Shown here one piece after another: positions 1 through 8,755 of a DNA stretch of 60,547 nucleotides (its first letter is position 1; the number at the start of each line of letters is the position of its first letter). The DNA is taken from assembly GCA_031263485.1 (NCBI GenBank), contig JAISFS010000155.1, forward strand, positions 1-60,547, read 5' to 3'. The notes under the pieces were generated by a model. It saw only the letters and a program-made list of their open reading frames with translations, did no database searches and was not told where the DNA came from. This DNA comes from Deltaproteobacteria bacterium. Its GTDB lineage: Bacteria; Desulfobacterota; Desulfarculia; Adiutricales; Adiutricaceae. The position numbers and the translations under genes are program-made.

Positions 1-121
1 CTCCCCGACCAATCCGGCCCCCCCGGACCATCCTCGACCAATCCGGCCCCATCCGGACCATCCTCGACCAATCCGGCCCCCTCCGGACCATCCTCGACCA
101 ATCCGGCCCCCCTCCGGACCA
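1..121. repeat. Four tandem copies of a 30 bp unit
   Basis: Four head-to-tail copies of a C-rich 30 bp unit, beginning near 1, 31, 61 and 91 and differing by a few bases; there are no spacers. The array runs into the left edge, so the true copy number is unknown. The rest of the stretch to 318 (122-244) is GC-rich and I see no gene in it. Confidence 0.85.
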
Positions 122-244
122 TCCCGGAACCCCTCGGGACTCTCCAGCTCCGTCTGCAGGCCTTGACCCGTTTCAAGGAGCCCCGTGAGGCTTGCAGCAG
201 GCCGCTTGGAAGGCTCGGAGCGGCCTTGAGGGGGGCGGCCGTCC

Positions 245-272
245 TTGACAAGCTCCGGGAAATGATTATATT
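245..272 (+). promoter_or_regulatory. Sigma70-type promoter for the 319-762 gene
   Basis: TTGACA at 245-250 and TATATT at 267-272 are separated by 16 bp. The -10 box lies 46 bp before the start codon of the next gene. The AT-rich -10 region stands out from very GC-rich surroundings, which supports a real promoter. Confidence 0.6.
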
Positions 273-318
273 GTCGATACCTGCGGGCATTTCCCCGCAA
301 TAACACAGAGTCTGATCT

Positions 319-762
319 ATGCCTAGTTCAATCCTAGAGTGGAAGACCCGTCGCCGCCTTTTGGAAAGCCGCAAGCCGCCCCCGCCTGCGGAGCTGTCAA
401 GGGCCGGGCGCGAGCTTTTCGAAGCCGGGCGCCCCGCCGAGGCATGGGAGTTCTTCAAGAGGGCCGATGACCGCACCGCCCTGGAGGAGCTTCGCCAGGC
501 CGCCGTGAGCGACGGCGACTTCTTTCTCTACACCCTGGCCGCAGGGGTGCTGGGGACCAAGCCGGATCCTTCCGCCCTGAGGCGTCTGGCGGACAACGCC
601 CGCCAGAATGGCCGTGACCTTTACGCGGACAAGGCCCTGGCCGCCGCCGAAGGCAAGGCCCCCGTGGTCGGCGGCAAGCCCACCGAGGTCGAGGGTAATT
701 TGCCCGGCGAGGACAGCCTTCCAGAGGACAGCCTTCCAGGCGAAGATAGCCTGCCCGCGTGA
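319..762 (+). CDS. Small helical hypothetical protein upstream of dnaJ
   Basis: A 147-residue soluble protein with no signal peptide or membrane segment. Residues 1-110 are alanine/leucine-rich and predicted helical. The piece around residues 25-50 (AGRELFEAG, then WEFFKRADD) looks like a TPR-type helix pair, and a second helical pair follows. The last 30 residues are acidic and repetitive, with EDSLP three times, and look disordered. A good promoter lies just upstream, and the codon usage is GC-rich like that of dnaJ. I recognise no enzyme motif. Proximity to dnaJ (382 bp) hints at a proteostasis context, but that is inference. The ATG has no strong ribosome-binding site. Confidence 0.65.
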   Translation: MPSSILEWKTRRRLLESRKPPPPAELSRAGRELFEAGRPAEAWEFFKRADDRTALEELRQAAVSDGDFFLYTLAAGVLGTKPDPSALRRLADNARQNGRDLYADKALAAAEGKAPVVGGKPTEVEGNLPGEDSLPEDSLPGEDSLPA

Positions 763-1144
763 CCGGCGGGAGCTTTCGCGTTGCGGCTTTATCTTCCGTT
801 GCCCGAGGCCATTTTCCCTGAACCTTCCCTTCGTGGCATCCGGCCTCTAATCATCCTGGCGTCCGCGTCTCGGGGCATCCAGCCGTACTCCGGGCCTTTT
901 CAGGCCCTCCGGGCCCGATCGGCCCCCCGGTCGCCCCACTTCCGGCGCGCGTCCGCCTTCCCCCGCCTCATGCGGCCCTTCCCCCGCCTTGCCCAGGCCC
1001 GTCTCCCGGGCCTTCCGGCCGGACTCGCCCGAGCCTGGCCCCTTGCCTGTCAAACGGCCCTCCCGAAGGGCCCTTCCGCCGCGATGGGCCCGCTGAAGCC
1101 CCTGGAGCCCGCCCTGCGGGCCTCTTTCGGAAATCCCTAAGCTT
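763..1144. other. Spacer before dnaJ, no gene seen
   Basis: C- and G-rich spacer with loose repeats of CTTCCCCCGCCT type. A 12 bp palindrome GAAGGGCCCTTC lies at 1065-1076; its core recurs in the hairpin after dnaJ. Open frames here run on both strands but have no ribosome-binding site and biased, repeat-like composition, so I call no gene. Confidence 0.6.
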
Positions 1145-2275
1145 ATGAGCGAGAAACTTGACTATTACGAGGTCCTCGGCGTGAGCCGCGGGGCCGACGG
1201 CGAGACCATCAAGAAGGCCTACCGCTCCCTGGCCCTGAGGTACCACCCGGACCGCAACCCCGGAGACAGCGAGGCGGAGGACCGCTTCAAGGAGGCCTCC
1301 GAGGCCTACGGGGTGCTGTCCGACTCCGAGAAGCGCCGCGTCTACGACCAGTTCGGCCACAGCGGCCTGAACGGAATGGGGGGCGGCGGCGGCTTCGAGG
1401 ACGTCTTCCAGGGCTTCGGGGACATGTTCCGCGAATTCTTCGGGGGCGGCGGCGGCAGGGGCCGCCAGGGGCCCAGGCGCGGGAGCGACCTGGGCTACGA
1501 GCTCGACATCGACTTCGAGGAGGCCTACACAGGGACCGAGAAGGAGATAAACATCCCCAAGGAGGAGAACTGCTCCTCCTGCAACGGGTCGGGCTCCCTG
1601 TCCGGTCGTCGCGAGACCTGCCCCCAGTGCCGGGGTCAGGGTCAGGTCTACCAGGGCCACGGCTTCATCCGCATGGCCTCCACCTGCCCCAAGTGCATGG
1701 GGCAGGGCACCGTCCCGGCCGAACCCTGCCCCGAATGCCACGGCCAGGGTCGGATCAGGCGGCGCAGGGACATGACGGTGAAGATACCCCCGGGCGTAGA
1801 GACCGGCTACCGCCTCCGCTATCAGGGCAAGGGGGACCAGGGGAGCCAGGGCGCCCCGTCGGGCGATCTGTTCGTGGAGATCTGCGTGAAGCGCCATCCG
1901 GTCTTCGGCCGCGAGCGCAACCACGTGGTCCTGGAACGCAAGATCGGCATGGCGCTGGCCACGCTGGGCGGCGAGCTGGAGGTCCCCACGGTCACCGGAG
2001 GCACGCGCATGGTCGAGGTGCCGGCGGGAAGCCAGAACGGCAAGCTCCTGCGCCTGGAGGGGCTTGGCTTCCCGAACGCGAAGGATCCCGGGAAGAAGCG
2101 CGGCGATCTGATCGTGGCCTTGAGCGTCATGACGCCCAAGGATCTCACGGACCGCCAGAAGGAGCTCATCAGGGAGTTCGCCGAGCTGGAGGAGAAGAAG
2201 AAGGGCGAGTCGCTCTTCACCGGCATCCGCCGCAAGGTGAAGGAGAAGTTCAAGAACGTCACCGACCGGCGCTGA
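1145..2275 (+). CDS. dnaJ: Chaperone protein DnaJ (Hsp40)
   Basis: Type I DnaJ of 376 residues, the usual length. It stimulates DnaK ATP hydrolysis and delivers unfolded clients to it in the cytoplasm. The J domain (residues 5-70) carries the HPD triad at 34-36. A Gly/Phe-rich linker covers about 76-110, including a run of glycines. Four zinc-binding CxxCxGxG repeats follow at 143-150 (CSSCNGSG), 159-166, 181-188 and 195-202. The C-terminal substrate-binding beta domains cover about 205-345. The ATG at 1145 gives the canonical start, although the ribosome-binding site is weak. No dnaK or grpE lies nearby. Confidence 0.97.
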   Translation: MSEKLDYYEVLGVSRGADGETIKKAYRSLALRYHPDRNPGDSEAEDRFKEASEAYGVLSDSEKRRVYDQFGHSGLNGMGGGGGFEDVFQGFGDMFREFFGGGGGRGRQGPRRGSDLGYELDIDFEEAYTGTEKEINIPKEENCSSCNGSGSLSGRRETCPQCRGQGQVYQGHGFIRMASTCPKCMGQGTVPAEPCPECHGQGRIRRRRDMTVKIPPGVETGYRLRYQGKGDQGSQGAPSGDLFVEICVKRHPVFGRERNHVVLERKIGMALATLGGELEVPTVTGGTRMVEVPAGSQNGKLLRLEGLGFPNAKDPGKKRGDLIVALSVMTPKDLTDRQKELIREFAELEEKKKGESLFTGIRRKVKEKFKNVTDRR

Positions 2276-2384
2276 TCCTTAGCCGCGCTTACCGCCCGCG
2301 ATGCCTCGCGGGTCGCGGGGCCCCGCACGGTGCTGTCGCTCCGAGACGCGGGACAGCCGCGTCTTTCCGTTGCGCGAGTTCAGC

Positions 2385-2418
2385 AAGGGCCCTTCCGGTC
2401 GGTACCGGAAGGGCCCTT
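2385..2418 (+). terminator. Hairpin after dnaJ, terminator-like
   Basis: Perfect 15 bp inverted repeat (arms 2385-2399 and 2404-2418) around a 4 nt loop, about 110 bp after the dnaJ stop codon. Each arm contains the palindrome AAGGGCCCTT. No T-run follows, so it may end transcription without a U-tract, stabilise mRNA, or be an intergenic palindrome. Confidence 0.5.
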
Positions 2419-2571
2419 CCCGCATCCGGAGGGCTCCTCGGGCGGCTCGCGGGCCGCCGCCTCGCCTTCACGGGACCGTTGCCGTTCCCGTGCCTGCCCT
2501 GGCTGGCCTTGCCCGGCCCCGCGTCCCGTCACGGATCGGGCGAAAGGCCGAGTGGCAGGAAGGGGTCCTTG

Positions 2572-2600
2572 TTGACACGGAACGGCTTAGCCGATAGAGT
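2572..2600 (+). promoter_or_regulatory. Sigma70-type promoter, probably for hemB
   Basis: TTGACA at 2572-2577, 17 bp spacer, TAGAGT at 2595-2600. A start here would give hemB an untranslated leader of about 390 nt. Confidence 0.5.
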
Positions 2601-2998
2601 AAGGCCGATCGCGCGATGCCCGCGCGGCGGCGCTCCCGCTCGCCGCCCTCGTCGGAACCGCACGGCTTTGAACGGCCCTCTGCGGTAATCCGTCTGGAGC
2701 GTCGGCTTAGGCGCTGGTGATATCGCATGCTGCCGGTTGCCCGGCCGCCCGGACACCCCGGAGATCTTCGTTGCGCTCGTTGGCATCGGGATTCGCCGAG
2801 GCGCGAAGCATGGAGTCGGACGGCCTGCCCGGCGGTGTCGGCATAAGGCCAAGCCCGGCGGTGCCGACCTACGGCCCGTCAGTCGAGGCAGACATACGGC
2901 TTGCCCGGCTGGGCCGACTTGCGGCCTGCCCGGCCTGCCCGGCGGGGCCGACAGACCACCCGGGCCCGCGAGGTCCGGGGAGCGAGGTTCAGTTAACC

Positions 2999-3976
2999 AT
3001 GGCATTCCCCGCCGACCGCCCCCGCCGCCTGCGCGAAAGCGCCGTCATGAGGGATCTCATGCGCGAGACCCGGGTCGAGCCGGAGGATCTCGTCTACCCC
3101 ATTTTCGTGGTGCCCGGCAGCGGAGTGAAAAGGCCCATCGCCTCGCTGGCCGGCCAGTTCCACCTCTCCCCGGACAACGCGGCGGCGCTCGCGAAGGATT
3201 TCAGGGCCAAGGGCGGCCGTGCGCTCATCCTCTTCGGGCTCCCCGAGCGGAAGGACGAGACGGGGAGCTCCGGCGCCGACCCCGACGGGCCTGTGCAGGC
3301 GGCGATAAGGGAGATAAAGTCGGCGGCGCCGGATCTGCTGGTCGCGACGGACGTCTGCCTGTGCGAGTACACCTCCCACGGCCACTGCGGGGTGCTTTCT
3401 CCAGAGGGCAGGGTCCTGAACGATCCCACCCTGGAGCTCCTGGCGCTTCAGGCGCTCTCGCACGCCCGGGCCGGGGCCGATCTCGTGGCCCCTTCGGACA
3501 TGATGGACGGGAGGGTCCAGGCGATCCGGCAGGCGCTGGACGGGTCCGGCTTCGAGCGCGTGCCCGTGATGAGCTACAGCGTCAAATACGCCTCCGCCTT
3601 CTACGGCCCCTTCAGGGAGGCGGCCCAGTCCGCGCCCAGGAGCGGCGACCGCAAGGGCTACCAGATGGATCCCGCCAACATACGCGAGGCCTTCCGCGAG
3701 GCCGAGCTCGATCTGGAGGAGGGCGCCGACATCATCATGGTGAAGCCTGCCGGCCCTTACCTGGACGTGTTGCGCGAGATACGCCTCATGACCAAGAGGC
3801 CGCTGGCCGCCTACCAGGTATCGGGGGAGTTCGCGATGCTCAACGCGGCGGGGTCCGTCGGCCTCATAGACTACAGGGCGGCAGCGCTGGAGTCGCTAGT
3901 GGGCATCAAGAGGGCGGGGGCGGATCTGATCCTCACTTACCTCGCCCCGGAGTTCCTGCGCTGGCGCGCCGAGTAG
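2999..3976 (+). CDS. hemB: Delta-aminolevulinic acid dehydratase (porphobilinogen synthase)
   Basis: HemB condenses two 5-aminolevulinate molecules into porphobilinogen, the first common step of tetrapyrrole (haem, sirohaem, cobamide) synthesis. The product is 325 residues, the family length, when started at the ATG at 2999. The zinc-type metal site is intact: Cys120, Cys122 and Cys130 in DVCLCEYTSHGHCG. The two active-site lysines are Lys196 (SVKYASAFYGPF) and the Schiff-base Lys249 (IIMVKPAG). No other haem gene is adjacent. The frame stays open 94 codons upstream, but those residues are not HemB-like. A promoter about 400 bp upstream probably serves it. Confidence 0.96.
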   Translation: MAFPADRPRRLRESAVMRDLMRETRVEPEDLVYPIFVVPGSGVKRPIASLAGQFHLSPDNAAALAKDFRAKGGRALILFGLPERKDETGSSGADPDGPVQAAIREIKSAAPDLLVATDVCLCEYTSHGHCGVLSPEGRVLNDPTLELLALQALSHARAGADLVAPSDMMDGRVQAIRQALDGSGFERVPVMSYSVKYASAFYGPFREAAQSAPRSGDRKGYQMDPANIREAFREAELDLEEGADIIMVKPAGPYLDVLREIRLMTKRPLAAYQVSGEFAMLNAAGSVGLIDYRAAALESLVGIKRAGADLILTYLAPEFLRWRAE

Positions 3977-4804
3977 ATGAGCCGGGAACGGGTTGCCAGG
4001 AGGGCGGGAGGCCGGAAATTCGACATGCCGGAAGGCCGGGATGCCGATGCTGTGTTGCCGAGGGTCATGGTTTCCGTGATGCCGGGGGCCATGGTTTCCG
4101 TGATGCCGGGAGTCAGGGTGTCCGTGAGGCCGTGATGCAAAGGGGCTCAGAGAGGTGCCGCGCCTGGAGAGCTCTTTTCAGCAGGAGAGGACGTTGCATG
4201 CGTTGCCCTGAGATGACGTTTTTTTCGAGGTTCAGCCAGTAACTATTCCGCCCGGGCGGAAATCCTTCGGCTGTCTGCCAGAGCCTGTCAGTCTCCTCCG
4301 TTCGTCTCAAGGGGGTAGCGTCATCCGCGGCGTATGATTGCCCTTGGGGAAGGTCATCGGCTTGCTGCGGATCGGAACGCCCGTCTCGCGGGCGTGGTAA
4401 AATGTCCAGTGGACAGTGCGGTCGGTCGGCATTGACGCATCGGGACCGCACCGTCGCCTGACCGGCCGAACAGTCGCCGTAGCTCGGCCCCGCTGTCCGA
4501 CCGGTCGAGCCACCATGGGATCGGGGTCGCGGCTTTTCCCGGCGCCGAACGTTCCAGGGCCGCTGAGGCAAGTTCTCCGGAGATATGCTGCAGAGTCGGC
4601 TATCGGGTAAGCCCCTCGAGGGCCGGCAGAGAGCGACCCGGCGCAACGCCGAAAGAACCCCCGAGACGTCCCGGCGCGGGACGGGGCAGAGAACGGAGGC
4701 GACCCGCGAGAGCGACGTGCCCGTTCGCCGTCCTGTCCGCACGGATGAAGCGATTACCCTGTGCCGCGAGGCTATGCCTCGTTGCCAGCCAGCGAGCCTG
4801 ACGC
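3977..4804. other. Spacer after hemB with repeats and dyads, no gene
   Basis: Contains a 24 bp tandem repeat (4062-4133) and a cluster of dyads: ACGCCCG/CGGGCGT near 4378-4396, the 13 bp palindrome TGTCCAGTGGACA at 4403-4415, and arms GTGCGGTC (4416-4423) and GACCGCAC (4444-4451). A 209-codon minus-strand frame covers 4113-4742 but is arginine/proline-rich without recognisable motifs, so it is rejected. Confidence 0.55.
4062..4133. repeat. Three copies of a 24 bp tandem repeat
   Basis: Unit CATGGTTTCCGTGATGCCGG with small variation; equivalent bases fall at 4066, 4090 and 4114. The third copy is the most diverged. Non-coding. Confidence 0.8.
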
Positions 4805-5614
4805 ATGGGAGTGAAGTTAACGAAAATTTTGATCGCCCTCTTCTGCTTGGCGTCGGCCAAAGCCCCGCCCCTCGGCGCGCAGGCCTTCGAGAACTCGCTG
4901 GGCATGGAGTTCGTCCAGGTGGAGGCCGGCTCCTTCATGATGGGGGAGGGGCCCGGGGCCACCGCCTTCTCGGACCCCGACGAGCACCCCAGGCACAGGG
5001 TGGCCGTGGCCAAGCCCTTTCTCATTGCCCGGCGGGAGGTGACCCAGGCCCAGTGGGAGGCAGTGATGGGCACGAACCCCAGCTACTTCAGGGGACCGGA
5101 TCTTCCCGTGGAGCAGGTGAGCTGGCTGGACGCGGTCGAGTTCCTGAGGCGCCTCGATCGCCTGGAGGGGGGCGGGAACCTCTATCGGCTCCCCACCGAG
5201 GCCGAGTGGGAGTACGTCGCCAGGGAAGGCTGGCACGGGTTCTTCTTTTTCGGCGACCTTCCCGGGAATCTCCCCCGCTTCGGCTGGACCGCCGCCAACT
5301 CAGGAAACACCACCCATCCAGTGGGCGCCCTGGCCCCCTCAGGCCGGGGGATCTTCGATATCCACGGGAACATTGCCGAGTGGACCTCTGACTGGTACTC
5401 CGCCGACTACTACTCCGCGAGCCCCTATCTGGACCCGCTCGGGCCCTCCATGGGCACGGCCAAGAGCGTGAGGGGATGCGCCTGGAGCGATCCCGCGCAC
5501 AAGTGCAGGTCAGCCTACAGGAATTTCCTGTCGCCTTACGACAGGAACTCGCACATAGGCTTCCGGGCCGTCCGCGAGCCGGAGCGTTACAGGGTCAAGC
5601 GCAAGGGCCGATGA
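4805..5614 (+). CDS. Secreted SUMF1/FGE-fold protein
   Basis: A 269-residue protein with a signal peptide (about residues 1-26: KLTKILIALFCLASA, then LGAQA) and one sulfatase-modifying-factor domain. Hallmarks in order: NSLGMEFVQVEAGSFMMG, EVTQAQWEAVMG, YRLPTEAEWEYVAR, GIFDIHGNIAEWTSDWY and the terminal IGFRAVRE. True formylglycine-generating enzymes have two active-site cysteines near the C-terminus. By alignment to that motif only the second is present here (HKCRSAYR); the first aligns with Asp in SDPAHKC. An extra Cys replaces Gly in the usual GGSW (here GCAW). It is therefore probably not a sulfatase activator, and no sulfatase gene is nearby. A periplasmic carbohydrate- or peptide-binding role is possible. 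The start fits the signal peptide; the ribosome-binding site is weak. Confidence 0.85.
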   Translation: MGVKLTKILIALFCLASAKAPPLGAQAFENSLGMEFVQVEAGSFMMGEGPGATAFSDPDEHPRHRVAVAKPFLIARREVTQAQWEAVMGTNPSYFRGPDLPVEQVSWLDAVEFLRRLDRLEGGGNLYRLPTEAEWEYVAREGWHGFFFFGDLPGNLPRFGWTAANSGNTTHPVGALAPSGRGIFDIHGNIAEWTSDWYSADYYSASPYLDPLGPSMGTAKSVRGCAWSDPAHKCRSAYRNFLSPYDRNSHIGFRAVREPERYRVKRKGR

Positions 5615-6346
5615 TCCGCGTGGCAGCCGTCGGCCTTCGCCGTTGCGGCAATCCGATCTTTCGGGCCTTCGGGCCTTCGGGGTTTATGGTCGTTGATGTT
5701 CCGGGCCTTCGGCATCGAAGATCCGCAATGTCCTCGGTGCGCGGCGGAGCCCGCATCGTGGAGGCATAGGGGTCGACTCCAGGCCCAGGGCGGCGGTCAG
5801 GCAGCTGTCCGGTCGGGGTTCAACCCGGGAGCCGACCGGGCCCAGTCGGGGGGGCAAGTTCGAAGGTCTTCCTTTCTGCCGCGCATGCCGACTCGGCAGA
5901 CCTGCCGTGCCTGAGGCGCCATCCGCATTTTCTGGTCGCGGTGCGCATCGTCGCGACATCAGGTGCTTTTACGTAGACGGCCTTGAGTGTTTTTTGGGGG
6001 TTACCGCGACACGATCAAGCCAGTTCCCTTCATGCCGAACTCCTGGTCTGAGTTCGCTTGACTGTAACGGAACACGGCAGAATGGGGCATTACGGCTAAA
6101 AGATTCCTCCCGTCAGGCTATCTGCTCCGCCTGTCGCTCCTATGAGGTTTTGCCCCGGACTTAGCCCCTGGGCTGATTCCAATCCGCACTTGCAGGCCTG
6201 CCTTTGGGGCCGATATCAAAAAATGGGACAGTAGCTGTATGGCAGCAATCGAAGGTTTAGCTGACAATCACAGATGTTGTATCATCTGAATATGGTGAAG
6301 TCGTAAACCGTGGCTTTCGATAAGGATTGGGTCGGAGGATGACGAT
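5615..6346. other. Spacer where GC content falls, no intact gene
   Basis: GC-rich to about 5,950, then more AT-rich towards the pseudogene at 6347. CAGATG (6271-6276) and CATCTG (6283-6288) form a 6 bp dyad about 60 bp before that gene, possibly an operator. The segment ATGTTGTATCAT in and beside it recurs on the minus strand near 11,943-11,954. No gene recognised. Confidence 0.5.
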
Positions 6347-8077
6347 ATGCCTCAAGAATTGCCCGTGCTTCCGACCGGAGAGCCGGATTTTAAAAATCTA
6401 AGGCAGGAAAACGCCGTCTATGACGATAAGACGATGTATTTCTCGATCCTGAAAAAAATGAGCAAATATGTCTTCTGCACTCGGCCTCGCCGTTTTGGCA
6501 AGTCGCTTACGGTCACCGCTCTCGATTCTTTCTATTCGGGGAGGACTGAACTCTTTCAGGGGCTCGCTGCTGAGAGATTTATGGGCTCCCCAGCATTCGT
6601 TGCCCGTCCGGTCATTCACCTGGACATGAGCGAAGTGGCCGGATCTCGTAACATCGGCATTTTGGAAAAAATTTCTTTGACATTCTCGAAGAAATCGCGA
6701 AACGGCACAATGTCCCTCTGAGAGGCGCTGATCCGGCGAGAGCCTTTTTATTCCTTATCAAGGACATCCTCAGGGAGAGCGACAAAAGTCGTAGTTCTCA
6801 TTGATGAATACGATGCTCCCGTCATCAGTATTGTCCAGATGGAAGGATCCGCAGGAAAGAACGTTTGCTTAACGGTATGCGGGAAACATTGCGGATTTTT
6901 TATTCCCAGATCAAAGCCGCTGCCGAACACATAGAATTCGTTTTCATCACCGGAGTGACCAAGTTCTCAAGGATGGGCGTGTTTTCCATGCCCAACAACC
7001 TGGTCGACATCTCACTCATGCCAGAATTCGGGGAATTCATGGGCGACACTCAAAAGGAGCTGACAGATAATTTCGCTCCCCACATAAAAGAGACGGCCGA
7101 AGAGCTTGAGATGACCGGAAATCAGCTGTCGGGGGAAATCAATCGCTATTACGACGGGTTTTCGTTCGACGGAAAGACGAGGCTTTTCAATCCATTTTCC
7201 GTCCTCTCCTTCTTTACCGTAAAACGATTCGATAACTTCTGGAAGGAATCAGGCTCCAACACAATCGTCAGGCAATTCCTGAAGGACAAGTCTCTCTTGG
7301 CGGACCAGTTCGAAGGCTTGGAGGTGGGCCGCGGTTTCGCAAGGGAACCCGGTGAAATCGATGCCCCCCCCCGGAAGGGTTCCTCTGCCAGTCAGGTTAC
7401 TTGACCTTGCGTGAGATAGACAAGACCAGGTTTTCCCTGGACTATCCGAACCTTGAGGTCCGAAAGGCCATTTGCCCCTGTTTCTGCAGAACCTCTCCAC
7501 CGAATCCTCCTGGTCAGGCATCGATATCGTCGGCGAGGAACTCAAGAAGTGCCTTGATGCCGGTGTCGTCCCCGTGATGGTGGAAGTCTTCAGAAAGCTT
7601 ATTTCCGACATATGTTACGATGACCACTCGAAAGCTGACAGCGCATCGGCAGGCTGGGGCCGGTCCATCCTCAATATGGTGGTGTTGTTCTTGCCGTGGG
7701 GCAAGGAACTGAAGCTGGCCGAGCACTTTCGCAGGAGGATGGGCGAAGGCTTCTGCCGTTCCGTACTGCATTCGGCCCTGAGCATGTCCGGCGCCAAAGT
7801 GACGCCCGAGAGGCGCGTGGGCCTCGGTCGAATCGAGCTCCTGGCGGATTGCGGCGATCTCGCCTATGTCATCCAGCTGAAGATGGCGAAAGACGCAAAA
7901 GGTGGTTCAGGCGGAGCGCTGGCGGAAATGAGCCGGTTCCGCGAAAGGCGCTACGGTCGCGCCTTCGAAAACCCTGTCCTGGTGGCGATTGCCGTCGGCA
8001 GGGAGGAAAGGAATATCGTGGCCTGCCGCTACGATATCGAGGGGCGGGAGACGGACGTGGAGATAAGTGAGCCCTGA
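6347..8077 (+). pseudogene. Frameshifted AAA-ATPase-like / PD-(D/E)XK nuclease protein
   Basis: A decayed member of the family with an N-terminal AAA-ATPase-like domain and a C-terminal PD-(D/E)XK nuclease-like domain; intact relatives lie at 25,852 and 35,095. It begins with a good ribosome-binding site (GGAGG at 6334-6338) and an ATG, then RPRRFGKSL as the Walker A. Reading continues only by changing frame: near 6,665 at an A-run (then FFDILEEIAKRHNVPL), near 6,785 (then VVLIDEYDAPVI, the Walker B), near 6,860 (then LLNGMRETLRIFYSQIK and FVFITGVTKFSRMG), near 7,370 at a run of ten C (then FLCQSGYLTLREIDKTRF) and near 7,470. The nuclease half (7472-8077) keeps GRIELLADC and AYVIQLKM. At least five frameshifts make a functional product unlikely. 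Composition is more AT-rich than the neighbours. Confidence 0.85.
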
Positions 8078-8755
8078 CGGTCGTCGGCAGGGCGCGGCGA
8101 GACGCGGGCAAGGATGTTCCGGCGCCTCCGGACGCCAAGCTTCAGTCCGGGATGAAGGAGTCGGGGCGCTCATTGGCGCCCGACAGGCGGAGGGCTTGCC
8201 GCAGGCAGCCGTGACGCCCCGGCTCGGGCCATCGACGCCTGCGGGAAGTTCAGCGCCGTCCCCGCCAGCCAGTACCGCCCGAGATTAAGGCGCATTCCGG
8301 GTTCTTAGGTTTTTTCCGGACAGGTCAAGCGGATCATGTCCGGACGTTTCGCTCCCCGTGAATCGCTTGCGGCGTGGGTTGCCCTCGAACGCTTCAGCGC
8401 TCAGACCGGCTTCACCTGCCTGTCGGCCTCCCCCGGAAACCTGGACCATTGTCTCCGCCCTGCGGCGGTCCGGATCGGCTTCGCGGTCCGGAGGACGGTC
8501 ATGACATGCAAGTCCGGCAGTCGCCGTGCCGGACAGCGGCCCGTCGGGCAAGCCCGTAAGCCTTGCCGTGCCGGACAGCGGCCCGTCAGGCAAGCCCGTA
8601 AGACTTGCCGTGCCGGACAGCGGCCCGTCAGGCAAGCCCAGCAGTCTTGTCATACCGGACGGGCGGCGCGGAGACTCGCGCCCGGCGGATTGACCGGGCA
8701 GTCCGCAGCGCCGGAGCATCCGGGGTGGGAGGAGCGGGCCTTTCTTGAGGATGGG
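8078..8755. other. Spacer downstream of glmM, no gene
   Basis: Lies between the pseudogene and the glmM stop codon (convergent). It holds the 42 bp tandem array at 8523-8648. A long plus-strand frame runs through here into the antisense of glmM (8336-10477), but it is a shadow of glmM. No gene called. Confidence 0.6.
8523..8648. repeat. Three copies of a 42 bp tandem repeat
   Basis: Copies begin at 8523, 8565 and 8607, with a degraded partial copy after 8649. Each boundary carries CTTGCC and GGCAAG about 20 nt apart, so the transcript of either strand could fold into serial hairpins. It sits about 110 bp past the glmM stop codon. Confidence 0.85.

Larger units (their letters stand above)
2276..2998. 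other. Spacer between dnaJ and hemB
   Basis: Holds a long perfect hairpin (2385-2418) and a promoter (2572-2600), annotated separately. The 400 bp between promoter and hemB is rich in GCCTGCCCGGC-like short repeats. An open frame runs from 2717 into hemB in phase, but the extra 94 residues are low-complexity and match nothing in the HemB family, so I treat them as leader. Confidence 0.6.

Noticed and set aside
968-1924. 318-codon minus-strand frame opposite dnaJ
   Set aside because: Antisense to a certain gene; alanine/glycine-rich with no motif. GC-rich DNA gives long shadow frames.
2717-2998. N-terminal extension of hemB
   Set aside because: In frame, but low-complexity and absent from the HemB family; the ATG at 2999 gives the family length.
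4113-4742. 209-codon minus-strand frame after hemB
   Set aside because: Crosses a tandem repeat and dyads; arginine/proline-rich composition and no homology that I recognise.
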